Positions 13,280 to 23,449 are shown, counted from the stretch's first letter. The stretch is 64,000 nucleotides of DNA from Asterias amurensis (GCF_032118995.1 NC_092659.1:15680177-15744176); one strand, 5' to 3'. The notes: a model not told the origin generated them from the sequence alone. Translations and numbers: made by a program.

Positions 13280-16200
13280 ATGGAAAGCGTATTGATATGT
13301 TATTGTGAAATGCGCTCAAATAAAAACTAGCTATTGGGTGTGTTCGTTAAGCTTCCCTGGGTCATCCCGGTCTGCCCCGGTGCGTTCGTTAGCTTTTGAC
13401 GTCATTCCAGGGGCTCACCCAGGTCAGCCCCCAGTGCCCTGCTTGTGGAGTGGGTCACTTGGGGGCTGGACCCAGGTAAACGATGTCACTACGAGAGCGG
13501 TGAGTGGTCGTTCGTTTAGCTCTTGTCAGGGGCTCACCCAAGTGAGCACCGCGGGTTAGTCCCTGGGAAGCTGAACGAATGCACCCATTATCATCCTTAC
13601 CGCCGGGAATTCTGAAAAAACAAAAATTTTGTTTACATGCAGGAATGATTTTAGGAATGAAAATGCTGTTGAGAACATTCAGTCTCACAATGAAACCATG
13701 ACTTAAGAAAGTAAGACAAATGTTCTGCCAAATGTTCTGGGATTTCTTTTTGTTTGGTTAACATCAAATGTGGCTGTTCCCCGTGAATCGGAAATGAGGA
13801 AATATCAAGTTCCCACACATACTGGATGATATCGTGTTCATATAAAATTTCCCAGGATTTTAACCAGTTATTTTTGCATTTGTACAGGACCGTGCCTCCA
13901 GTCTTGAGAGGGAACGGCGCGGATCCCAGGAAGTGATCGAAGAGAGACCGGAAGACGAAGACGATCAAGAGGCTGAGAAGAAGGAGACGGCAGAACAACC
14001 AGAAGAAGAAGCGCAGCCAGAGCTTGCCGATACACCACTCCGGGAAAGCGCCCTCGACGATGAGATGGCAGTGTTTGCGCGTACACCCTTCTTTGAGTAC
14101 TCCGGGCACACGGCGGACGTTCTTGATGTGTCATGGTCCAAGGTAATTAAACAAATGTACCAAGGGGAGTCACCGATGTTGAATGACTGGGTCTCGGTTT
14201 GAGAACTCACATACTAGACTCGGTTTGAGAACTCACATACTAGACTCGGTTTGAGAACTCACATACTAGACTCGGTTTGAGAACTCACATACTAGACTCG
14301 GTTTGAGAACTCACATACTAGACTCGGTTTGAGAACTTACATACTAGACTCGGTTTGAGAACTCACATACTAGACTCGGTTTGAGAACTCACATACTAGA
14401 CTCGGTTTGAGAACTCACATACAAGACGGGTAGTCACTTTAAAGGGTTTGGGTAATTTTCTAAGACAAAAAGCAAACGTCCACAGGTTTACATGAAACTT
14501 AATTGTTTTTTTAAAGATAATGATGGTAGAAAGCTTTGCTTTAAAATATTACTTGCTGAGGTGCTGTAGCTTTGGAGAAATTAGTGAAATAATTTCACAA
14601 GTATAAATTTTTGTCTCGGTGAGATGAAATTTATTAAAGCATGTGTAACGGATTAATACGACTCTCCTGAAAACATTGCTCTGAGATTTTCAGCCTTTTT
14701 TCTCAAAAAATGTCTGACTAATGATGCTAGCTCTGTGGGTATACAGTGTTTACAGTGATTATACAGTGCTTAATTCACATCGGTTTAAGGGTAAAAATAA
14801 ATAACATTGTTACTTTATTGTAACACAAACTACTTTTACCAATAAGTCAAGAATGATCTTCATATCCATGATTGTGCTTTTTTTCAGAACTACTTCATTC
14901 TTTCGTCGTCAATGGATAAGACAGTCCGATTATGGCATATCTCAAGGAATGAATGCCTGTGCTGCTTCCAACACATTGACTTTGTGACAGCCATTGCTTT
15001 CCATCCGAGGGTGAGTTATTTTTTCAGCATCTTTCATGAGACTGCTTCACGAAAATGATGTGATTAACCTCTAGATGAGTCGTCTGTCCTCTGTTGATTC
15101 ACATTTTCGCATCAGGTTCCCTTCCCGTTCTCTCTTTAACCCTTGAACCCTCCTGACAATGAGCAGAGTATACTGTTCAGACGTCGAGACCAAACCGGCT
15201 CTTTTCAGAGCCAACACTCACCCTAAGAGATTTACAAATGGTTGTACCCGCAAGTTTACTATTTATTTATAGTTTCTCCATATTTCTCCACACCTTGCAA
15301 AGCTTCAAACAATACTTTCTTTAAAGACCATTCATTACTGTTTAACCATCACCATACCCTCAGAAATTGCTAATCTTGTTGATTTTTTGCTGCGCTATAC
15401 TCAGGTAAAATGTCAGGAAAATTAAATAGAAACAGAAATACACGGCTTTGTTTTAGAACTTTATTAGATTCTAAGATAAATTGTTCTTACAGGACGACAG
15501 ATATTTTCTGAGTGGTTCACTGGATGGTAAACTCCGACTGTGGAACATCCCGGACAAAAAAGTGGCTCTATGGAATGAGGTGGATGGACCTACCAAGCTC
15601 ATCACGGCAGCCAACTTTATACAAAATGGCCGCTTTGCTGTGGTGGGGACGTACGATGGCAGATGCATTTTTTACGACACAGAGGTGAAATTTCTTTGTT
15701 CGGTCTGAATTGCCCTTGGCACACTGTATCTCTTTTCCCGTGGAATTCAGCCATGGGGAAGCCCCGGGAGGCAGGTTTTGTTTTACCCATTGTTACCCCG
15801 ATGAACTCTAACACTGTCCCCACCTAGGTCCCTATTTCACAAGGTTTTCGGTTGCACTTTTCAAGAATACCAAAGGGTTTTGTTTCACACTAACCCCTAC
15901 TCCAGGGCAGGGTCAGCTGTTCCCCGGGATATGCCCATTTGCCGGGGTAGATCAGGGGTGAAGCGATCCAGATGTGAAAGGGCTTGCCGTGTCTTCCTGG
16001 GGTTGCCCCCAGGTTTTAGAGTAGTGTGAAAAGGGCTCTAAATGCCTTTGTTTGTGCCACTAAAGGCCTGACTTGTAATTTTCCCCTTTAAAGGGTGTAT
16101 GTACTTTTTGTAGGACAAAAAACACAATGTCCACAGATTTACACTAAAGTTACACAGTTTGAAGATAATGATAGTAGAAAGCTTCCCCGAAAATATTACG

Positions 16201-17130
16201 TGCTGAGGTGCTGTAGTTTTTTGGTAATTAGTAAAACAATGTAATGAAACTAATTTGGGTCTCATGAGACCAAAATTATTTTAAGCATTTACAAACATAA
16301 TTATTTTCATTACATTGTTTTACTCTTTTCTCAAAACCAACAGCACCTCAGTAAGTAATATTTGAAGGGAAGCTTTCCACTATCATTATCTTCAAACCCT
16401 GTAAGTTTAATGTAAATCTATGGACATTTTGAAAAAGTACCCAAATCCTTTAAATTGGTGCAGTTATTGTGAAGATTTTTATCTTTCCCAGCACTTGAAG
16501 TACTATAGTCAGATTCATGTACGCTCCACCAGAGGGCGTAATGCTGTTGGACGGAAGGTCACAGCCATTGAACCTCTTCCCGGACAGGATAAGGTAAGTG
16601 GGAATAGCCTGATCTCCTGACTTCATTATTTTTCTTTATACCCGAGTCACAATAGCTTGCGAAGGGTTTATGAGTACCTTGCGATGGATTTCAAGGCATT
16701 TTTGGCCTGGGCTCCACAAGACTCCTTGTGGCTGCCGGGTAATTTTTGAGACTGGGCGAGCATCGGGTTACTTTTAACTTATATCCTTGTGCGGTGTCTC
16801 GCATCCTTAATTGATCGCAAAGAGTTTGGCAGGGCATCGCACACATCGGGCGTTTACAAGTTTACACATCGTTTATCACACATGCATGACATAGATAGGA
16901 CAGTGGACGAGTGCCTACCGAACACCGGCCGATAAATGTGCCAAGAATTTGACCCTATTTCAGTCACTGCAGGACACTTTGTGACTGTGAATGCCTGCTA
17001 TAGCGATCTTTCGCGAACTCTACACAACGATCGATGCCTAGAAATTGCACATGCCGCCCGGCCTCCCGTTTTACTGTTTTCTTTATGCACTTACAGGCTT
17101 TTGCATTAGGAGCTTTAAAAATGTCTTTAC

Positions 17131-17164
<34 letters not shown>

Positions 17165-19603
17165 CGTGACTTGGGTATCAAACACAGTTGATTAAAGCTA
17201 TGGGTAGTATAGGACATATTTTTGAAATAATCATTATGAAGATGTTGAAGTTTGGTTGATATGCTAATAAAAAGCTAAAAAACATTTTGTTCTTTGTCGC
17301 TGTGTAGATTCTTGTGACATCTAATGATTCTCGACTGAGGCTGTATGACCTTCGTGACCTTTCACTGACCTGCAAGTACAAAGGTTGCACCAACGTTAGC
17401 AGTCAAATAAGGGCGTCTTTCAGGTAAAGTTTATTTCAATGTATACAATATAAAAGGCATTTATATAGTGCCCCCAAAGATCGGAGCGCTAGTCAATAAA
17501 TCCTTACATAAGTAAGAAATTGTATTGTGGGATTTTTTTACCCGCCCAAATATTTCACCTTGTTTGAAATTGGGTGTTGTGCAAAAAACATTAGTGCCTG
17601 GGGGTAAACAAAACTGCAGAGACTTTTTATCTGCTGGGAAACAAGTTGGGGGGTCTCTTTCCAGAAAAGAAAAGTCTCACTATAGAAAACCACAATGCAC
17701 ATCAATAATTGAACAAAAAAATTCCAGATCAGCTCTAAAACCACAAGTTTGTTTATACTACACCGTACATTTATTCAAGCAGTCAAACAGCAGAGCGCTC
17801 AGCGGATGCATTGGCGCAGGGCATATCTTTAGAGCATTGGAGAACTGTGCGTCTTTCAGTGAGTAAAACTACAATATAGGATTTGAGGAATTGCATGGTG
17901 GGGTATCAATATATATTTGGTTTGCGGTAACACCATGTGTGTATCTACTTGCCAGGTAGAGTTGTTCTTAGGGAACTGTCTTGCTTTATTCTACTGCCGC
18001 GGAGTAGATAATCGGAGGTTCGGGAGACTTCTCAGTTCTGAAAAGAACTGTCCTGCTTTTATAACTATTACCAGGGCGGATGGTATAGAAATTAGACTGG
18101 ACTACTACTTTAGCTTATAGGATCGTAATAACTGTACTGCCGCGGAGTCAGTTCTGAATTGGTCTCAACGTTTCGACTAGCTTGCTCTAGTCATCGTCAG
18201 GAGACTGAAGAGGTAAGAGAAGAGTGGGCTTATTTATAGGGGTTCAGTGGATCCACTGCAGGTCAATCAAACTGAGAAGTCTCCCGAACCTCCGATTATC
18301 TACTCCGCGGCAGTAGAATAAAGCAAGACAGTTCCCTAAGAACAACTCTACCTTGCAAGTAGATACACACATGGTGTTACCGCAAACCAAATGTATATTA
18401 AAACTACAATACATGTACATGTATGTCTCTCATAGAAATACAGTCTGACGGAAATCCAACAAAATTTTGACATATGAGACTTGTTATACGACTACCTGTC
18501 CTGGAGTAATTTTTGAAAAGACCCCTGCATGTAACTCACTCTTACTGGAGGCCGAAAGAAAATGTGGTTCATACTTGATTTGTGAAGTCATTTTGTCATC
18601 AGCGGTTTCTTTCATCGAATCAATAAGCATGTCTGTTACTGCTGACAACGCAATTTGTCCATCTCCCGTGACCATTTGACAATACCAGCGGGTATTGTCA
18701 AAAGGTCAATGGAGATAGACAAACTCTGTTGTCAGCAGTATCAGACATGCGCAGCTGCAATTCCCAAGTGACTTATTGATTTTGTTTATAAATATTTATC
18801 AACCATTGTTGTATTCTCTTCCACAGTCATAACTTCAGGTATATTGTATGCGGTTCGGAAGATCATTGTATCTACATATGGAAGACTTATTATGATTTTG
18901 CCAAATTCACTTCAGTGCGGAAAGATCGTAACGACTTCTGGGAGTCCATTAAAGGTAAGACATTGGCCCTGGAGTTGCTGTTTTGATCTGCAGCATATTG
19001 CGCCACAGCACCTTGTAAACCATCACATGGTGCTATAAAGGAAGCTCCACATTGAAGGAAAACTTACTGAGTGCTTTGATACGCCCCACTTTCTCCAAGA
19101 TATCATGTTTTCTTCCATCGAGCTGTGTACAAATTGTGCCTGCAGGTTTAGTCCAGGTTTGTAGTGGCTCTAAACATGTGATGTCATAGGTCATTTCGTC
19201 TATACAAATATACATGTAGGTTGACTAGTTATACAAGTTTCTAGTCGCCCAAGCGTATGAACGTTGACAAACAAAGCCATTTTTGATTTGACACAAAATC
19301 TTAATTTCCATTGTTTCAGCTAATGACGCCGTCGTCACCACAGCCGTGTTCTCTCCTCAACCCTCCCTGGTGATTAAGCAGACCGACCCCACTCCTCCTA
19401 CCCCGTTAGACACAGCCCCGTCCAGCACGGAGAGCAAGCACAGTCCAATCACAAAGGCAAAGCGCGAGATGATCCACGGCAAGACGGAAACCAAAGCGGA
19501 GAAGAAGAGCTCACTCAAGAGGTTCTTGGACCAGGGAGAAGTACTTGTGTGTGGGGATTTCAACGGCGCAATTAAGGTCTTTATCAAAAGGCCAAAATCT
19601 TAA
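3846..19603 (+). CDS. WDR44: WD repeat-containing protein 44 (Rab11 effector), 18 coding exons
   Basis: Exons, all GT-AG and in phase: 3846-3934, 4650-4830, 5313-5405, 6034-6429, 6983-7162, 7879-8100, 9463-9599, 10410-10496, 11484-11598, 11913-12038, 12705-12809, 13888-14142, 14888-15010, 15493-15684, 16492-16593, 17308-17423, 18827-18954, 19320-19603 (2931 nt, 976 aa; human about 913). Domain order: an N-terminal FFAT motif (EFYDAED, residues 9-15) for VAP binding on ER membranes; a charged E/R/K coiled coil in exons 2-4; a proline/basic stretch (PPPVAPPRKKKK) like the SH3-binding segment of WDR44; HSLDLASATSDN; then WD40 repeats from exon 10 (GPYDFDQ, GAVWTMKFSPCGRLL) to the end (GDFNGAIKVF). 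Exons 13-15 are nearly identical to vertebrate WDR44 (SMDKTVRLWHISR, SGSLDGKLRLWNIPDKKVALWNEVDG). WDR44 binds Rab11 and acts in endosome recycling, tubular export and ciliogenesis control. The start is the first ATG and reads MSSESDSDEFYDA, as in the family. The coiled coil seems longer than in vertebrates. Confidence 0.97.
6353..6688 (+). pseudogene. Tandem duplication of the 3' end of WDR44 exon 4 (dead pseudo-exon)
   Basis: The last 77 nt of exon 4 plus the start of intron 4 (6353-6502) are repeated immediately downstream at 6504-6688. Shared words include CCCCGCCCCGCAAAAAG, GTCTTTTGAGACGCCAAC and GTTAATCCACT. The second copy has accumulated A-rich changes, and its former donor TTG/GTAAGT reads TTG/TTAATT, so it should not be spliced. 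Confidence 0.8.
6761..6925. mobile_element. MITE, AAAGCCYGRTTCATACTTCC family
   Basis: Lies in WDR44 intron 4. Its start (AAAGCCTGATTCATACTTCC) matches the better preserved copy at 47617-47839, and a reversed fragment is at about 21830-21955. The interior is GCGAATG-rich. Confidence 0.5.
7283..7462 (+). mobile_element. tRNA-derived SINE, 3' part
   Basis: Shares the tail of the full SINE at 12045-12398: ACAGGCTGTATACTC, CTGAGATGGTTTAAGGA, GCGCTTTGAGACA, GCGCTATATAAAAACC and an ATT-repeat end. The tRNA head is missing. Confidence 0.65.
7782..7850 (+). repeat. tRNA-like fragment next to exon 6
   Basis: Contains an A-box-like TGGCTCAGTTGG and a B-box-like GGTTCAAGTC at tRNA spacing. It looks like a SINE head or tRNA pseudogene and ends about 28 bp before the exon 6 acceptor of WDR44. 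A reverse-oriented B-box-like word (GGATTTGAACC) lies near 7705. Confidence 0.45.
8351..8671. mobile_element. TTAA-flanked MITE, 'GGACACTATTGGTAATT' family (diverged)
   Basis: In WDR44 intron 6. Flanked by TTAA; its left end (GACTCTGGACATGTTCTGG) and right end (GTGTCCAGTGCCT) correspond to the copies at 10887, 44200 and 45362. Confidence 0.55.
8969..9341. mobile_element. TTAA-flanked MITE, 'AGCCATTGGACCCTTTCGG' family
   Basis: In WDR44 intron 6. It is the reverse complement of the copy at 27076-27448 over almost its full length. Shared words include CTCGTTAACGAGAATT, CATGACACGGCGAAACGCGC and CGACTCCGATGTCCGATTGAGC. Flanking TTAA is present at both ends. Confidence 0.8.
9627..10085 (-). mobile_element. 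LINE 3' fragment (CR1/L2-type)
   Basis: Antisense in WDR44 intron 7. The minus frame gives the typical end of a LINE reverse transcriptase: RLHWLPISQQIIFKLML, APHYISELL and WGDRSFSSAASRIWNSL. The same motif order is seen in the larger copy at 34656-35889. The 3' end runs into an ATT-rich microsatellite, as in L2/CR1 kin. It is truncated at the 5' side. Confidence 0.75.
10887..11275. mobile_element. TTAA-flanked MITE, 'GGACACTATTGGTAATT' family
   Basis: In WDR44 intron 8. Direct TTAA flanks and terminal inverted repeats (AGACAGTGGACACTATTGG / CCAATAGTGTACACTGCCT). The centre carries an inverted TTTCGAGACCT / AGGTCTTGAAA hairpin. Further copies are at 19733, 42274, 44200, 45362 and 51478. Confidence 0.85.
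11704..11850. repeat. ATT microsatellite and SINE/LINE-like tail
   Basis: In WDR44 intron 9. TAATAATAA runs are followed by TATTTATATAGCGCAATATG and CAAAGCGCTTACAG, which resemble the tails of retroposons elsewhere in the window. Confidence 0.4.
12045..12398 (+). mobile_element. Full-length tRNA-Leu-derived SINE
   Basis: The head is tRNA-like: GTGGTCGAGTGGATAAGAGC (A box), an ACTCAAGCT anticodon loop with CAA, and GGGTTCGAATCCC (B box). This pattern fits a leucine tRNA with a long variable arm. The body has GAGCAAGACACTTAACTATA, GGGTACCTGTTAGGGCAGAG and GCGCTATATAAAAACC, and the tail is (ATT)n. Insertion is a few bases after the exon 10 donor of WDR44. Partial copies are at 7283, 12985, 21990 and 63297. 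Confidence 0.85.
12440..12610. repeat. Two-copy tandem repeat, about 90 bp
   Basis: The block containing CCAAGCTAACTGCTG, AATAAGTATTGT, AGTTCCAAT and TTAGACTG occurs twice in succession within WDR44 intron 10. Confidence 0.6.
12985..13278 (+). mobile_element. tRNA-derived SINE, diverged copy
   Basis: In WDR44 intron 11. Contains GGTTGGAATCCTGGTCGTGACAC, CTTGAGCAAGACACTTCACT and TGCTTCTCTTCACCCATGGG, and ends in (ATT)n. Same family as 63297-63596 and 12045-12398. Confidence 0.65.
13336..13586. mobile_element. MITE, GGGTGCGTTCGTTTAGCTTCC family
   Basis: In WDR44 intron 11. Inverted ends GTGTTCGTTAAGCTTCCCTGG / CCTGGGAAGCTGAACGAATG flank a GC-rich interior with further inverted GGGGCTCACCCA words. 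Shorter, more palindromic relatives are at 43512 and 46467. Confidence 0.7.
14193..14426 (+). repeat. 26-bp minisatellite, nine near-identical units
   Basis: The unit begins CTCGGTTTGAGAACTCACAT. Nine units run head to tail with only two or three substitutions, starting about 50 bp after the exon 12 donor of WDR44. Near identity suggests recent expansion. Confidence 0.95.
14439..14715. mobile_element. TTAA MITE, 'AGATAATGATAGTAGAAAGC' family (partial)
   Basis: In WDR44 intron 12. Starts at TTAA with AGGGTTTGGGTAATTTT and shares GATAATGATGGTAGAAAGCTT and TGCTGAGGTGCTGTAG with 16088, 23450 and 26728. The right end is not recognisable. Confidence 0.6.
15875..16040. mobile_element. Small MITE-like inverted repeat
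   Basis: In WDR44 intron 14. The ends GTTTCACACTAACCCC and GGGGTTGC...TAGTGTGAAA are inverted around a GC-rich interior. Only one copy was seen in the window. Confidence 0.4.
16088..16453. mobile_element. TTAA MITE close to the exon 15 acceptor
   Basis: Flanked by TTAA, with ends AGGGTGTATGTAC / GTACCCAAATCCT. The two halves are mirror images: GAAAGCTTCC, TGCTGAGGTGCTGTAG and the reverse copies CAGCACCTCAGTAAG and GGAAGCTTTCCACTATC. It ends 38 bp before WDR44 exon 15. Confidence 0.85.
17905..18400. mobile_element. Penelope-like or retrozyme-like remnant with inverted terminal blocks
   Basis: A block of about 125 bp (about 17908-18034, containing CTACTGCCGCGGAGTAGAT) recurs inverted at about 18264-18395. 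Between them, on the minus strand at 18155-18215, lies a hammerhead-ribozyme-like core: GTCTC, CTGACGA, the stem GACTAG/CTAGTC, GAAACGTT, GAGAC. Inverted pseudo-terminal repeats and such minimal ribozymes are known from Penelope-like elements and animal retrozymes. No coding part is seen; family assignment is inference. Confidence 0.5.
18628..18754. repeat. Long perfect-type hairpin in WDR44 intron 16
   Basis: Arms of about 60 bp around a 4-nt centre. The left arm runs from GCATGTCTGTTACTGCTGAC to GACAATACC; the right arm runs from GGTATTGTC to GTCAGCAGTATCAGACATGC. Confidence 0.75.
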
Positions 19604-19732
19604 ACTCTCCTGATTTGTCAGAATTTTTTTTTTTTAATTTCTCGACATAAATCTTCCCTAGCCTTTATGCTCGAGAGATAATGTTTCCAGCCGCATAAAA
19701 AAGAATTCATTTTACTACCCTGTGAATCAAGA

Positions 19733-20112
19733 TTAAAGGGAAGGTACACGTTTGGTAATTACTCAAAACAAATATTAACTTAAAAACTGACTTGGTAACG
19801 AGCATTGGAGAGCTGTTGATAGTTTCAAACAGTGTGAGAAACAGCTCCCTCTGAAGTAGCATAGATTTTGAAATAGAGGTAATTTCTCACTGAAATAATA
19901 AAAGACTTCGTTCTAGCTAGAAGTCTTTTATTCTTATATGAAAGCACACAAACTCGCCCAGCAAGGGTGTTTTTTCTTTCATCATTTTCCCCCAACTCCG
20001 ATGACCAATTGAGCTCAAATTTTCACAGGTTTGTTATTTTATGCATATGTTGAGATACACCAAGTGAAAAGACTGGTCTTTGACAATTACCAAGAGTGTA
20101 CCTTCCCTTTAA
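19733..20112. mobile_element. TTAA MITE in the WDR44 3' UTR region
   Basis: Same family as 10887-11275, with altered ends (AGGGAAGGTACACGTTTGG / CCAAGAGTGTACCTTCCCT). It begins 130 bp after the WDR44 stop codon and supplies an AATAAA. Confidence 0.8.
19897..19902 (+). promoter_or_regulatory. Candidate poly(A) signal AATAAA for WDR44
   Basis: First AATAAA after the WDR44 stop, 294 nt downstream and inside a MITE. Other AATAAA hexamers lie near 22866 and 23217, so site choice is unknown. Confidence 0.3.
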
Positions 20113-20257
20113 GTACAGCATTGGCAAGTCGTGACCGAATCAAGAGTACAGCATGGGTTATATAATTATTTCTTTTTACCCCTACACTAGTGTGTATTAA
20201 GCACTGTATACACAGTACTTTCCCAAGGTATTTGAAAAACAATTCACAGGCAAATCA

Positions 20258-20345
20258 CTCGGATGAGATTGGACCCACGACCTTTGCATTGTTAAAGCAG
20301 ATGTCTTACCACTAGACCACTGAGCTAGTCCAGTGGCAGTTGGAA
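20258..20345 (-). repeat. tRNA-like pseudogene or SINE head
   Basis: The minus strand reads CTAGCTCAGTGGTCTAGTGG then GGGTCCAATCTC, resembling tRNA A and B boxes at about the right spacing. The flanks do not match the long SINE family. Confidence 0.45.
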
Positions 20346-20371
20346 TCCTTAGCCGTGGGCACTGCAATAAT

Positions 20372-20761
20372 TTAAAGGAACACGTTGCCTTGGATCGGTC
20401 GAGTTGGTCTGTGAAAATCGTTCGTAACCGTTTGTTATAAAATGCATATGGTTAGAAAGATGTTTATAAGTAGAATACAATGATCCACACAAATTTGCCT
20501 AGAAATTGCGCGGTTTTCCTTTTACTTTGCAAACTTACACGGTCGGGCATTTATGGGAGTCAAAAATCTTACTCCCATAAATGGCCGACCGTGTTTAGTC
20601 GATGAGGTAAAAGGAAAACCTTGCAATTTCGAGTGATACTTGTGTGGATCACTATATTCTACTTTTAAAATATCTTTCTCATCATATGCATTTTATAACA
20701 AACAGTTACAAACGTTTTTCAAAGACCAACTCGTCCGATCCAAGGCTACGTGTTCCTTTAA
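20372..20761. mobile_element. TTAA MITE, 'AGGAACACGTTGCCTTGG' palindrome family
   Basis: TTAA at both ends and near-complete inverted symmetry: AGGAACACGTTGCCTTGGATC / GATCCAAGGCTACGTGTTCCT, and at the centre ACTCCCATAAATGGCCGACC. Second copy at 52404-52764. Confidence 0.9.
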
Positions 20762-21379
20762 TTTAATGTTAAGGTTGTTTGCATCAGGGATAAAAAATAT
20801 AATTAGGGGTTTTAGTTGGAAAAGCTGTACATTGAATTACTGGTGTGCTTTATGATTGGGAGAAACAATTGCTCCAAATAACGCACTTTTAGACTGGAAC
20901 TGCTGTCAAACATTGCTGCAGCAGTTTTTTAGCCAATGTTGTAGTTTGTCTTAAATCTCCTTCCATCTCACAACTCATTAAAAAATCTGGTGATTTGTTA
21001 ATCGTATTTTTAAGAATCATGAATTGCTTTTTTTTGGTTGAAACTCTGCATGTCAAAACTTTATCAATGTAAAACGTTACGTTGTTGATTCTTTGATAGA
21101 AAAACAACACTTGTTAGTATCATCAACTTCTATGACATTTTAATACTAAACAAAAAATATTTACCTCAAGTATTTGTACTTCATGTATATCTTTTTGAGA
21201 TCTTTCTCTTAACTTTTCTCAACCATTTGGATACTATTTCTTCTAACTTTCACATCTAACTTGATCGTTTTCAACTTTTATATATCCCGTAAGTGAGCAA
21301 CTTTACAAAGGCTATTACGTCATTTGTCCTTACTAAGTAATCATGGGAACTTAATGTAACATAATGTCATGGCTTGATG

Positions 21380-21550
21380 GTGATTAGTTCATCTGCCTCA
21401 AGTTCTGGTGGTTTATTGCGAATAGCAAAATGTCAAGGGAGGGCGCTGTTGAACCCACACAAAGGTATAGGTGTTGCGTGCGCAAGTCGTAGAAGCTGCG
21501 TAGAAATCGCCCCATATTCCATCCCACAATGCATTGCATTTCTGAATCGC
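21380..21550. repeat. Dispersed repeat (pair with about 28605-28765)
   Basis: Shares GGTTTATTGCGAATAGCAAAA, GAGGGCGCTGTTGAACC and GGTGTTGCGTGCGCAAGTCG with 28605-28765, in the same orientation. No ends or coding capacity recognised. Confidence 0.6.
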
Positions 21551-21559
21551 GACAAACCT

Positions 21560-21813
21560 TGGACCCAATTTCATAGAGCTATTTAAGCACAAAGTTTCGC
21601 TTAGGCAAAATAATTGTTGCTTAGTTAAATCAGATTACCAGCCAAGGCTCCACTCAATTGTTATGCTAAGGTAAACAACAGCTAAATACCAGTCAAAACC
21701 AATGTACATGTATATGGCATGACATTTTTGCCAGTAACATGTGAAAAATAAGCGAGCTATTTTCGTGCTTAAGCAATTTTTTTGCTTAGGCAGCTTTATG
21801 AAATTGGCCCCTG
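21560..21813. mobile_element. MITE, 'CCAATTTCATAGAGCTGCTTAAGC' family
   Basis: Inverted ends CCCAATTTCATAGAGCT and CAGCTTTATGAAATTGGCCCC, with an interior sharing CTCCACTCAATTGTTATGC and CCAGTAACATGTG with 22204-22447 and 41684-41932. Confidence 0.8.
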
Positions 21814-21989
21814 GTGCATACTCCCTGCAAAAGCTTTGTAAAAAGCAAATTTGACGTCACAGCTCTGTTTTCCCTGTGAATGTTTTGCAAAAGCTCTTCC
21901 GAATTTGAAGGTAAAGATCTGCATTCACATTCGCAGGAAGTATAAACTGGGATGAAGTCATCATGATGTACAATACAGAAGTTAGATTT

Positions 21990-22203
21990 GAATCCAGGTT
22001 ATTACACTTGGTTCCGGATGCCCTTGAGCAAACCTAACCATAATCGCTTCCCTTCAACCAGGTGTAAAGGAGTTCCTGTGAGGGCAGAGATGTTTCTTGT
22101 GACCGATTTAGCTTAATGCGCTTTATATTTGGCAGTACAGGCTGTATACTCCTAAGGGAGCTAAGATGGTCTAAGGAATGACATAAATGGCCCAGCGACC
22201 AGT
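21990..22203 (+). mobile_element. tRNA-derived SINE cut by a MITE
   Basis: Body words CCCTTGAGCAAACCTAACC, GTGAGGGCAGAGATG, CAGGCTGTATACTCCTAAGG and GGCCCAGCGACCAG match the SINE at 12045. It stops where the MITE at 22204 begins, so the MITE inserted later or removed its tail. Confidence 0.65.
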
Positions 22204-22447
22204 GCCCAATTTCATAGAGCTGCTTAAGCAAAAAATTTTGCTTAAGCAAAAAATTCATTGCTTAGTAAAATCAGATTACCGTCCAAGACTCCACTCAATT
22301 GTTATGCTAAGTAAACAACAGCTAAATACTAGTCATAAGCAATGTATATGGCATTAAATTTTGGCCAGTAACATGTGTAAAATAAGCGAGCTATTTTCGT
22401 GCTTAAGCACATTTTTTGCTTAAGCAGCTCTATGAAATTGGCCCCTG
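22204..22447. mobile_element. MITE, 'CCAATTTCATAGAGCTGCTTAAGC' family
   Basis: Well-preserved ends (CCCAATTTCATAGAGCTGC and GCAGCTCTATGAAATTGGCCC). A further partial copy begins immediately at 22447 (GGGCCCAATTTCATAAGC). Confidence 0.85.
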
Positions 22448-23449
22448 GGCCCAATTTCATAAGCAGAAAATATTGCTCAGCAAATTGCTTAGCAAGTTGT
22501 TATGCTTACACAGACTTGTCCTGGCACCTGGGGTACTAATGGCTAAAGTGCAGTAATCATTTCTGTGGAATTGTGCTACATGTACATGTATTTGTATGTA
22601 GCTGTTATTATTTGTATCAACATGTTTTATTGGAGTCGTATTCTTATCAGTTTGTATTGAACCAATATCACGATTCTGTGGTGCTGGGGGAAGGGAGTCT
22701 TGGTTGTCTTGAGTTTGCTTATAATGCCTCAATCAACGTTTGGATCTGCTTTTTTTCAGTGCTACGAAAAATGTGTTCTTTATCAGCGCTGAAATTTTCA
22801 CATGAAGGTAATAGGGGAAGGGATACAGTTCTTTTAGGCAGGGTAAACCTTTAGTTATCACTCCAAAATAAATGACCATAAAATCTTACTTGGTATAAAG
22901 CACTGCAACTGTTGATAATATACAGCATTTTGAGCAAAGATTCCTTTCTCAGGAATGAAGTTTTAGAGAGATTTTAAAAAAGGTTCAATCTGAGAAATAT
23001 TTCTCTTGCAGTTTGCCTTAAAGAATCGTTACATAACCAGTTAAAAAAAAACCTTTGTGATTCCATTTTTTGTTTATATTTTATTATTATTTTTTTTTTG
23101 GGGGGGTATAAGTGTTTTATTGTGTATAATGTAAAGAACTGGTAAATTTACCAGATTTATGTGCAAAATATTGAAAGTGACTAATTTCCCCCTATCTTTG
23201 TTTTAATTGCAATTAATAATAAAGGGCTTCTGTAGAAATTGCCATGGTGCTTTAAAAATAAAAATGTGCATTGTCTTTATGTCAATATGTTTGGCGTACA
23301 TAATATTAAACAAGTCAAATGTAGATAATTTGATAGAATCCATGCCTACAAAAAAGGAGAAGGGTGGCATACTAGTGTAAATACTTCCAATAAATCAAAC
23401 GATTTGTAAACGGTGATTTTTGTTTATCTCATTCTCTTTAACGATCTCA

